NCBI RefSeq assembly: GCF_033807575.1
Contig: NC_084719.1
Coordinates: forward strand, 682,001 to 746,000
Source: Cydia pomonella
Lineage: Eukaryota; Arthropoda; Insecta; Lepidoptera; Tortricidae
Direction of reading: 5' to 3'
Length of the DNA stretch: 64,000 nt
How positions within the stretch are numbered: the stretch's first letter is position 1; each line of letters opens with the position of its first letter. The position numbers and the translations under genes were made by a program. Of this stretch, positions 35,175-44,142 are shown in pieces. Below the pieces are notes generated by a model that saw only the letters and a list, made by a program, of their open reading frames with translations, had not been told where the DNA came from and ran no database searches.

Positions 35175-35270
35175 GTCACATAAACTACTTTATTTATCTA
35201 TCTTTCATTTATTTATTTATATATTTATTTATTTTTTTATTTCATATATTTTTATTATCAGATACCCGAC
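35175..35270. repeat. (TTTA)n-rich simple repeat
   Basis: Runs of TTTATTTATCTATC and ATTTATTTATTTATATATTT give low-complexity sequence. Short frames across it are meaningless. Confidence 0.85.
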
Positions 35271-35444
35271 CTAAGTATTATATCCCATATCAAACAGAGG
35301 ACGTTTTTAAGTTGTCATGTAGATAATAATTTTGTATGGTTTCTTCGCCGGATTTGAATTTTGAATGGACAGTTTTATCACTCTGCTAGACACAAAAGGG
35401 TAGATATTTTTGATTGCGCCACAACATTAAATATTTTGAAAATA

Positions 35445-35506
35445 AGCAAAGCACAATGGTTGTCGATTTGCGGGAAATTCCCTGAAGCACTAACTACGCT
35501 TTTGGT
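35445..35506 (+). repeat. Relic of a LINE 3' UTR
   Basis: ATAAGCAAAGCACAATGGTT and GTCGATTTGCGGGAAATTCC then AGCACTAACTA match the 3' UTR of the LINE at 15538-16008. Only about 60 bp survive. Confidence 0.75.
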
Positions 35507-35937
35507 CTTCAAGCTTCAGGCCTGCTCAGAAGTTTTCTAAAGTATTTCAAGTGATATATAACCAAGGCAAATATCATGGTGAATCATGGCGCAATTGGTT
35601 TGTACCAAGGGTACCTTATTGTCTATTACTTTGGTTAATTCGACGAGTTCCTACTTGTCATATTTGGCATCTTCTTTGCCAACTTGATGCTCGTTTTTGA
35701 AATTATCCAAGGTTTTTCTGAACTGAACTGAAACTTTGTGTTTATTAGTATAGTTATGTGTGCTAAAGCAGCTCGCTGTACATTTTGTTTTAACGCTAGC
35801 GGTTGAGAGGTGCACTAAACAATTAAATTTGGCAGTCGGAATTAAAATATAAATGTAATTCAAATTGTTTTGTTTAAAAATCTAACAAAACAAAACAATA
35901 AAAACTCTTAAGATTAGAAATAAATTAAGCCAAAAGT

Positions 35938-36022
35938 GGAAAAAGTCAGTCTTGGATGAGACTTGAACTCACGACCACTGGATTTCTAGTGCTCTATCAT
36001 CTGAGCTGCCAAAACCGATTTC
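35938..36022 (-). other. tRNA-like sequence, probably a SINE head
   Basis: On the minus strand GTTTTGG and CCAAGAC form a 7-bp acceptor-like stem (one G-T pair), GCTC/GAGC a D-arm, and GTGAGTTCAAGTCTCAT a T-arm with a canonical loop. The anticodon stem is disrupted, so a functional tRNA is unlikely. It most likely derives from a tRNA-related SINE of a third family. No tail or target duplication is seen. Confidence 0.55.
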
Positions 36023-36184
36023 AATACAGCGAATATTTCCACCCTATTGGACTTACACCCTGTTACCCATACTGATTGAAATTTCATTAGAGATAATTTA
36101 TGTAGGTACCGTGAGATGCTAGAGAACAAGTCAAATGATCAAATTTCCTCTCCTGCAGTCTCTTTGCGGAATCTCATCATCATC

Positions 36185-36345
36185 TTTCTAGAGTGATCTC
36201 AGGTTCTCGCCACGGCTTTTTACTCTCGATAGTTTTTACGAAAATGACTACCATCTGATTTTCCAACCCAGAGGGAAATTTAGGCCTTATTGGGATAAAT
36301 CAGATTTCTTCACGGTGAATTTTTCTCCGAAAAGCGACTCTGCGG
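36185..36345 (-). mobile_element. Body fragment of the GAAGAAG-tail SINE
   Basis: CCATCTGATTTTCCAACCCA, GAGGGAAATTTAGGCCTTAT and GATTTCTTCACGG match the SINE body in reverse orientation with many substitutions. The head is missing. A separate decayed head of the same family sits at about 37585-37700. Confidence 0.7.
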
Positions 36346-36582
36346 AATCTATTCAGCAAAAATCTGTGATAGCGACCTAGTTAACTTCGTTGGCGCTAAA
36401 TTCGCGAAACTTCGCCTTGTCCAGCGTTAATGACGCATTTTGATGAATGAATGTGACGAAGTTGGAGTAATAATGTTTTAGTTCTGCTCGTTGGCAAGTT
36501 TTATGGTTATTCAGTACCCGTGTACAATATAACGGTTCTCTGTTAACACAACATGTTTTTTCGAGTACGTAGCAATGGCGTC

Positions 36583-37013
36583 CAGAGCTCGGAAACCGTT
36601 TTATTTTTCAATCCGGTTTAGTTCATTTACTCGGGAACGAAGAGGATTTCGTTTCCCTTTGCGGTTACCGGTTAAGGAATTGTTCTATTGAAATACCGAT
36701 TTATGCCAAATTCATTCACCTTCCGTAACAAAAATAATGAGTTCAATTGAAAATGTCGGAGCGAGATAAAACGAGTAAGTTTTGCCGTCTCTTTTATGTA
36801 TCACAAGCAGTTTGAGCAAGAGTCTTCGAAAGTCGAAAGTAACCGGTATTATAATCTTTCCCAGGGAACCATAAAATTCCGTTCCTTCTTCTTGCCGGTT
36901 AGGAGAGAGAACGTATTTGTCACGATCCATTGATTAACCGGTTTCCAAAATGAAATAATATAACGGTTTTGAAACGATATTAATAGGTATTTTAATACCG
37001 GTTCCGAGCTCTA
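36583..37013. mobile_element. hAT-like nonautonomous element, 431 bp
   Basis: CAGAGCTCGGAAACCG at the left is mirrored by CCGGTTCCGAGCTCTA at the right. The flanks ATGGCGTC (36575-36582) and ATGGCGGC (37014-37021) match at 7 of 8. Inner CCGGTT and TACCGGTT motifs recur. A CAGRG-type end with an 8-bp target duplication is typical of hAT. No transposase is present. Confidence 0.8.
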
Positions 37014-37115
37014 ATGGCGGCTAGTCAAACATGTTTGCTGGGTGACCCAAACCTGTTGTCTCCTGCTTATTTACAAGCTTTTATTTAACTTGCAATGTTT
37101 GTATGGGTACTCGTA

Positions 37116-37260
37116 TGTTCGGGTCGAATCTTGCAAGCTAAATTAGACCCACTTTCCATTATTTGATTGAGCTGAAACTTCACTTACATATCGTCCCAAA
37201 AAAAGAATGTTGTGACCCGCATAATACACGAATGTGTTTTGGAAGGAAGTTCCTTATTAT
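37116..37260 (+). repeat. Short interspersed repeat, TGTTCGGGTCGAATC
   Basis: TGTTCGGGTCGAATCTTGCA then AATTAGACCCACTTTCC and GATTGAGCTGAAACTTCAC recur, diverged, at 23430-23505 and 60325-60390. No terminal structure is visible. A tRNA-like or promoter role is not indicated. Confidence 0.6.
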
Positions 37261-37584
37261 CGGTCGTTTGGCAAATGGGGGCTAGGCAAAAAAGTGTAAG
37301 GTTTTTCCGTCACGGCCCTCTTTTGTTTAAATTCTTTCTTGAAAATAAGTAGCCTAATTTTATCGAATTACATATAGTTGGCAAACAGCCGCTTAGAAAG
37401 AGATGGTAACAACAACGATCCGGGTTCGATCCACGGACGTGTATGCAGATATTTCTTTTTGAATTTTATTGCAAATTTCATAAAATAACTAAAAATAAAT
37501 ATACTTTTTGAATTAGTTTGCACTTAAATTTCATATTTTTGATAATTTGAGTATGAAGTACGAGCTCAGCGTATCAATATGGTT

Positions 37585-37700
37585 TATAGGATGTATCGTA
37601 TATAAGTTCTGAAAACTTTTTTGGTACGTGCCGGGGTTTGCCGCAACCTCCTGATTGAAATTTGTACGATTTTACCGCTAGGCTACTAGCGCTCTACAAG
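37585..37700 (-). mobile_element. Decayed SINE head (GAAGAAG-tail family)
   Basis: In reverse complement, GCGCTAGTAGCCTAGCGGTA and CAAACCCCGGCACGTACC survive from the head and box regions. The B-box core is damaged, so it is probably inactive. Confidence 0.65.
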
Positions 37701-38249
37701 CAAGCGAGATCAAATAGGGATAAATGCACCTGCATTTGACACAAAGCGGCGCTCAAACAAGAATACGATCGATTAAACCTCTCACGAACGGTGGTTGAGG
37801 GCGGAACTACGCAACTGTTTTAGCAAGCTTAGGATAAAGTTATTGCGAAATAAACGTACGTCAAAACGAGGCTCTCCACTGTTATTTAGTACTCAAGGCG
37901 TGCTTAGTTTCTTCGTCCATCTAAGCAAAAAAGGACCAGGTAGTCTGGGCAAGGTCATGCTCAATGACCGCATGGCAAGAAAGCGTAGGGATGGATATAT
38001 GACCACGCTTAAGGCGGACACAATGATGTCACACTATAGTCACATTACAGGCAAGTAATACAGCAATAGGTGTAATATAAAGGTGACGTTTATATGACAA
38101 CCGCAGCTGTTACTGTTGTATCTGTCAATTTCCTTGATAAAATGAGTGACGGAATTAACGTCATAATCGCAGCGTCAATGCGGCAGCGAACGTCACTCAT
38201 TTTATCAATTGTTTGTTTCAATTACCTGTTTTTACCCTTTTCATTATTT

Positions 38250-38580
38250 ACTTACTTACTGCAGCAGCGCAGCGACCCGAAGTGGATCTTGGCATCCGAC
38301 ACCAAAGACCGCCATGCTTCTCTGTCCAAAGCCGTTTCTGTCCAGCCGACGGCGCCGAGTTCGCTAAGGTCTTTTTGCACTTCATCTTTCGACGGACGCC
38401 CTATGTACCGCTCTTCAGCCATTTGGAACTCCAGAGTACGCCCTCCAGACTGCACGATCCTCACCCATCTGGACTACGTGCCCAAGCCATCGGAGTCTGG
38501 CGGCTTTCGTTTCTCCAATGATATTCGGCTCGGACACCAGATCTTCCATCTCCTGGTTCCTACGGAAACTCCAGGTTCCA
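38250..38580 (-). pseudogene. RTE-like LINE C-terminal fragment, (TAAG)n tail
   Basis: The minus strand reads KILGPTRGEDGTWSFRRNQE, EPNIIGETKAARLRWLGHVV and, after a shift, GRPSKDEVQKDLSEL and TALDREAWRSLV then SDAKIHFGSL. This is the best-preserved RTE-type C-terminus in the window and shows what the broken pieces at 6735-6965 and 63696-63905 once encoded. AGTAAGTAAGTAAATAA follows as the tail. At least one frameshift, and no RT core. Confidence 0.82.
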
Positions 38581-40489
38581 TCTTCTCCACGTGTGGGTCC
38601 TAGGATTTTTCGGTAGTTTTCATTATTTAGATAAAGAAATCTAAATGCATCGTAATTGGTTATGTCTAGCTATGGGAGGCGCAGTTTAGCTCGCTCGTAA
38701 GGATCGAGACAAAAAAATTCTGAACTGGTTCACAGCGAATGTCCCTCCCCCATTGTACAGTTATACGTTACTTACCCGAGTCTTCATACCTAAATTTAGA
38801 TTTAAATTCACTCCACTTTACCAGAATGGCGAATAAATGTTTCGCTAAGCCGGTCATTCATGATGCTCAGAATAGCTCTAAGCACTAAACTAAGCATGGT
38901 ATAAAAGGAAAACTGAACATGCTGAAATAGCCAGTCGAGTAGTGATGTGATGTTTCATTTCGATTCTTGGGAAAAATATAGTGTCCGAGAACTTTCGCCT
39001 ATTTTCTTGCAACAACGCTTAAAATAAAGATGCATTTATATGAATAAGGACCGATTTTTATTTTGATATCGATATTTTTTTATGTCGAGAAAATTCGGTG
39101 TACGCAATTTCACCATATGAACTGAAAAATAATCTACAAATTTACGAAAAAGACAACTGAAAATGACATAGCTGCATTTTTATCAAGACAAGTTGTGATT
39201 TCATGATTATCTTTCTACCACATTTCTAGCAAATAAATTTCTTTTTTTTTTGTTTGTTCCTAGTTGGGCCGAGTATTATCTGTGGGCTTATAATTTATCT
39301 TATAATCATTATATTATTAAATTAATAACCATTATATAAGTTTATGATCCACATACTTGTTTCCTTTTTTTATCTACAGATTGGCCCATAAACGAATGGA
39401 TTCTTTACTGTGGCATATTATTGATAATTTTAATTGACGTTTACGTTTGTGTATAAAAAAGCTAAAGGAGAATATATTGAACATTTTACATTTTATTTTA
39501 GTTAAGACAGATATCACAACGAAATGAGTAAAATGAAGTACAAAAACTTCACAATTTGCAAAAAATCCCATATCCACGCAAGCCGAAAAGTTTCGAGCTC
39601 CATAAGTATGTAAAATGGCAGCACTTTATAAGAGTCGTGTTAACATTAGGGGGTGTTTCTCGACGTACTCTTTAGATTTACGGCCGATTTTTGCTGAGCA
39701 TCGTTCAGAGCGATAAGTTAGGACTATGAGATAAGTGCCTTTATATTTTGGGCCAACTTTTTGTGATAAGTCGAATGTTGAAAAGTAGTTGTATTTGTAG
39801 TTTATTTTTCATTTACCTCTGAAACTACTATTAGTTAACGTAGTAGTCGCCCAAAATATATGCCTTACTTTCTACTGGGGTCTACTACGTGCCAATCCTT
39901 TTTCAATCCGTTTCCACATCGAGCCTGCCGTTTTCTTCTGCGCCCTAAAGGATTTTTTACTGGCTTTGATTTGGCCTAGGTTATTTTCAACGAAGTCTGG
40001 TTAAATTCCCATGATATCCCTCGTATATGGGCGAAAAGCGTCGTAAATCCTAATTACATAAAGCTTTCAAGCGCTCATATCTAAGTGTTGGGTCATTACC
40101 CCGCTTCGTGTGAGGAAGACATTAGTGGCATCGTGTGTTCGTGGTGGTGAGTAGTTGGCATTTGAGTATGAGTATGCTCTTTGTCATAGGTGGGAGAAAG
40201 ACGATGAGATGCGACCTATCCATAGTTACTTATTATACAATATTATAAATACGGCAGTGTGTCTGTCTGATTTAGGTTGGAATTTGGTATAGACATAGTT
40301 TGAGTCCCGAGGCAGGACATAGGATAGTTTTTATCCTTGACTTCATCCCTTAAGAGAGTGAAAATGATCTCACATCCAACCCGAAAGTGAGATAATTGAT
40401 GCATAGCCTGATAATTGATGTAGCATATGCTCAAATTGAATGATTGCCTTTACACTTTATCTAGGCGTTATATTTATTTGCCCAATAAC

Positions 40490-40590
40490 CCACTTGCAAC
40501 CCCTCTGGTGTTGCGGGTGTCCATAGGCGGCGGTAATCGCTTACCATCAGGTGATCCGTCTGTTCGTTTGGCTCCTGTAATATAAAAAAA
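40490..40590 (-). repeat. TACTACGTCGGTGG-related head fragment, diverged
   Basis: In reverse complement, CGGATCACCTGATGGTAAGC and CCAGAGGGGTTGCAAGTGG follow the family order, but the first motif is altered. A related but separate subfamily is likely. Confidence 0.55.
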
Positions 40591-40685
40591 TATAAGGAAA
40601 TAAAAAGTAGATTGTATAAAAAATAATTTAACAAAATTTAAATTTAAAATTACTAATTCCACGCAGACAATAACACGGGCCAAGG

Positions 40686-41125
40686 CTAGTAAATAAATAA
40701 ATAAATATGATAGGCCATTATACAACACTTCGGGAACAGATCAGATTATTTTATTAAATATTTGATTTGTGTTCCACCGCCCTTCACCACTCTGGAGGGC
40801 TTCGTCACTTTTCCTTCAATATTAGATCGACCTAGTTCTACAATAAGCTCAAATAGGCATGTGTTTTAATAGATGACGATATCAATCTGAGCTATTAGCA
40901 CAATTTTCTGATCCTTTAAATATTAATGTGTGAATTATGTTTTATGTTCTTTTTGTGCTAAGACATTGTTCTTATCTTATTTAATATATCATCAATGGCA
41001 ACTGCATCCCTGACGGATCATTGTTAATGATACAATATCTGTGTCAATATAATAAATATGTATATACATAGAAAACATAATACATATTTGTGAATAACAC
41101 ACAAATTAAATGCCCTTACTGGATT
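40686..41125 (-). mobile_element. Decayed GACGACCGG-family SINE with an internal insert
   Basis: AAATAAATAAATATGATAGG, ACAATAAGCTCAAATAGGCA and AAATGCCCTTACTGGATTT follow the order of the minus-strand SINE at 18601-18862. The spacing is longer, so unrelated sequence separates tail and body, and the head is lost. Confidence 0.55.
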
Positions 41126-41329
41126 TTCACATTTCGCACAATCGGCGCGAGCAACTCGTTGAACCTTCGCTGTACGTCGTCCTGCCTTCCAGCCACAACC
41201 TGTAGGAGACGGCAATATTGGAATTAATTTTGATTGTATGTCAGTGTCAAAAGTTGATCTGACCTATATCGTAAGACCTAATATCATTAGTACTCTGACA
41301 TTGGGGACCTTTTACATCTCCAGATTTAA

Positions 41330-41565
41330 TGTGTTTTTAACCATAGAGACTATACATCTCTATTGTATTGTATTAATTATTTATTTTAAGATTATTATAA
41401 TGTAATGTTTACCCAGGTATTGGCTGTTGTATTTATAAATGTTGTTATGTATTTTTCATGTCACTATATGATGTTACTATAAATGTTGTATTGACTTGTA
41501 AAAGAGCCCTTGAGGCCTACTAGCAGAATAAATTTTTGAATTTTGAATTTTGAATTTTTGAATAT
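41330..41565 (+). repeat. LINE 3' end with (TTTGAAT)n-type tail
   Basis: GAGACTATACATCTCTATTG, later AAAGAGCCCTTGAGGCCTAC and AGCAGAATAAATTTTTGAAT followed by repeated TTTTGAA. The same layout (ATACATCTCTA, GTGGCCTA, CTGAATAAATGTTTGATATT) is at 53633-53938. It is a 3' UTR and tail only, with no coding sequence. Confidence 0.7.
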
Positions 41566-43217
41566 TTGATGTAAGTATCTTAATTTTTGAATCGAGCCGT
41601 CAATCTTGAGCTTTAGCAATCTAGTGTATGGATGTTTAATTTGTTTTATAACTAAAATTATAAAAAAAAAATAGCGGCGCACACCTCTCCACACCCTGAG
41701 CAGCTCATGCAATGTTCCTTTGTTCCACCCAGACAACCAAGTTCGATAACTGTTCGGTTAACTAGACGCACTATTTCTTCCGCGGAGATAACCAGGTTGT
41801 CCCCTTGTCGCTCTGTGCGAGCGGCCGATTTCGGGGACCCATATTGTGAGTTCGCGAGTCACCACCTGTCCATTTTTTTTGTGTTTTTTAACATATCATA
41901 TGATCAGGGCAGGTGCCATAGTCTCCTCCATAGTCTCGGTTACCAGTCCACTAGCAACTCAACCCGATTTCCCTTTTTACCTTTTTCTTAAAATAGTCCT
42001 ACACTAACCGGGGCTTGTCCTTGGGTGCACTAGTTGCACTACTATAGTGCAAACGGGGATAATCGTCGGTTTGTATCACATTACTTTAAGAGTAAATTGC
42101 CTTATTGGCTTCGGCCCCACGCAAGCCTTCCAAATGCCCGAGACCCCATGGTCCCAGGAATTTGTAAGAGACATATACATAAGTTTATTTCAGAATTCAA
42201 TGATTACATATTCACTTAAATACTAACTATTAAATATTAATTTTGCTCGTTTTTTAACAAGTATTCAAGTAATTAAGGAGAGAGTGAGAGTAACATCGAG
42301 AACTTTTTGGCAGGTACGGGAAAAAATAATTAAACTTTTATATGGAGATTGGAACGCAAGAATCCATCTTAATACAAAACTTTCAAAATAATTTTGTTCG
42401 AAATAATGCATCACACGTTTTGTTAGGAAAAACTTTTTATGGAAAAAAATATTAATGGAACGTACGTCACACCAACTTTTAACTTTCCGTTAATCAATGG
42501 TAGATTCATAGATGGCATATATCATGCGTATTTAACCATTTCGTATTACGCAAGAAATATTAGGTAAGTAACTAAAGTAAATTATATTTCATCGCTTCAT
42601 TCTTCAGATATAATAAATAACCAGGTAGTTTCATTAACTTGCTAGGCAACGTAACACGATTTTCAGAGTAAAATAAAGATTTTTATTTTAAAAAGTAAGT
42701 GTATCGACTTTTTTCAATCCCCCACTCCTAACCGACCCAACAAGCTCCAACCACCGTATTCTGTCCTCATTCCTTTTTCGTGCGTGGCAACGAACACACC
42801 TTTGAAATGCCGAAGCCTAAGCGAACTACTCGCGAAAAAATCGAGCGTTATAAAAGGAAACTTCAAGATTTGGAAGCTACTTACGTTAAAAAGAAACGTA
42901 TTACCTTCTTCCTAGGTTTTCAGAAGACGACTTTGATTCCCGCTTCACGGCCTGATTCGAACTTTAAGATACGTCAAATCTAGATTCGATATCGATCGAA
43001 CATGTCAGTATCAAAAGTGATGTTTCTTACAACAAAAACGTCACTTCTGACACTGACATTATCCGATCCATATTCGTATCCTTTCGTATTCGTTATTTGA
43101 TTGTGCATCGCAATTGCAAGATGCATGCGATTGCGCATGAATGCGACCGTACGTCCTAGAGCAGATTATTCCAATAGGTACTTTTACTGTCCTTTTTATT
43201 TTTCAACATATTCAGTT

Positions 43218-43541
43218 CTTCTTCTTCCTCGCGTTGTCCCGGCATTTTGCCACGGCTCATGGGAGCCTGGGGTCCGCTTGACAACTAATCCCAAGATTTG
43301 GCGTAGGCACTAATTTTTACGAAAGCGACTGCCATCTGCCCTTCCAACCCAGAGGGTAAACTAGGCCTTGTTGGGATTAGTCCGGTTTCCTCAAGATGTT
43401 TTCCTTCACCGAAAAGCGGCTGGTAAATATCAAATGATATTTTGCACATAAGTTCCGAAAAACTCATTGGTACGAGCCGGGGTTTGAACCCGCGACCTCC
43501 GGATTGCAAGTCGCACGCTCTTACCGCTAGGCCACCAGCGC
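43218..43541 (-). mobile_element. tRNA-derived SINE (GAAGAAG-tail family), perfect 18-bp TSD
   Basis: In reverse complement the A-box-like GGCCTAGCGGTAAGAGCG and B-box-like GGTCGCGGGTTCAAACCCC are intact and the tail is GAGGAAGAAGAAG. TTTTCAACATATTCAGTT flanks it at 43200-43217 and 43542-43559, identical at all 18 positions, so this is the youngest of the three intact members here. Confidence 0.95.
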
Positions 43542-43674
43542 TTTTCAACATATTCAGTTAACATTTAATATTTGATTATATTTAGTGTAAGGATACTGTT
43601 TAGTTTATATAGATATTTTGTCATTATAATACATTTTTCTAGATTAAATAAGCTAACTATAGTATTAAAAGTAT

Positions 43675-43897
43675 TTGTAACGATCGATCACGTGAAGAGT
43701 CACGTGATCGATCCCTCCATCTTAAATATTGAACGAGCATTCGGGAGGTGACATTCGAACGATGACAGTCGAACGATGACAGTCGATGCAAATTACAAGT
43801 GGTTACGTTGATTGTATTATTAGCAGGTCAGTACGTTTTGTTTTGTTAGAACTCGATACAATATAATTGCTTGTCTGAGCGACAAGCGTACTATTGT
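43675..43897. other. Possible partial LTR truncated by the gap, with a 14-bp hairpin
   Basis: TGTAACGATCGATCACGTGA has the TGTAACG start often seen in LTRs. A perfect palindrome lies at 43682-43695 / 43700-43713 with loop AGAG, and a TATA-like ACAATATAATTG occurs near 43857. The sequence stops at the Ns. An LTR at a contig end would fit an assembly break, but without the other end this is only a suggestion. Confidence 0.35.
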
Positions 43898-43997
43898 NNN
43901 NNNNNNNNNNNNNNNNNNNNNNNNNNNNNNNNNNNNNNNNNNNNNNNNNNNNNNNNNNNNNNNNNNNNNNNNNNNNNNNNNNNNNNNNNNNNNNNNN
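43898..43997. other. Assembly gap of exactly 100 N
   Basis: A run of 100 N from 43898 to 43997. A round 100 is the common placeholder for a scaffold join of unknown length, so the two sides need not be adjacent in the genome. Confidence 0.98.
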
Positions 43998-44142
43998 CAC
44001 TTTAGTGTGTTTGAATAAGTTGCTACGTTACCAATCATTTATATTGAAATGTGACAGTTTCTTATATAGATTCTATGATAAACTAGCATTACTTAGTTTG
44101 CGTCTGGAACAGCGCCATCTACCAGGAAATTGGAACAACAAA

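Noticed and set aside
35938..36022. Functional tRNA gene on the minus strand
   Set aside because: Acceptor, D and T arms pair well, but the anticodon stem does not, and the sequence resembles SINE heads.
43285..43551. Minus-strand protein AGGLAVRACDLQSGGRGFKP (also at 31301)
   Set aside because: This is the tRNA-derived SINE read as protein; the box regions and target duplications explain it.
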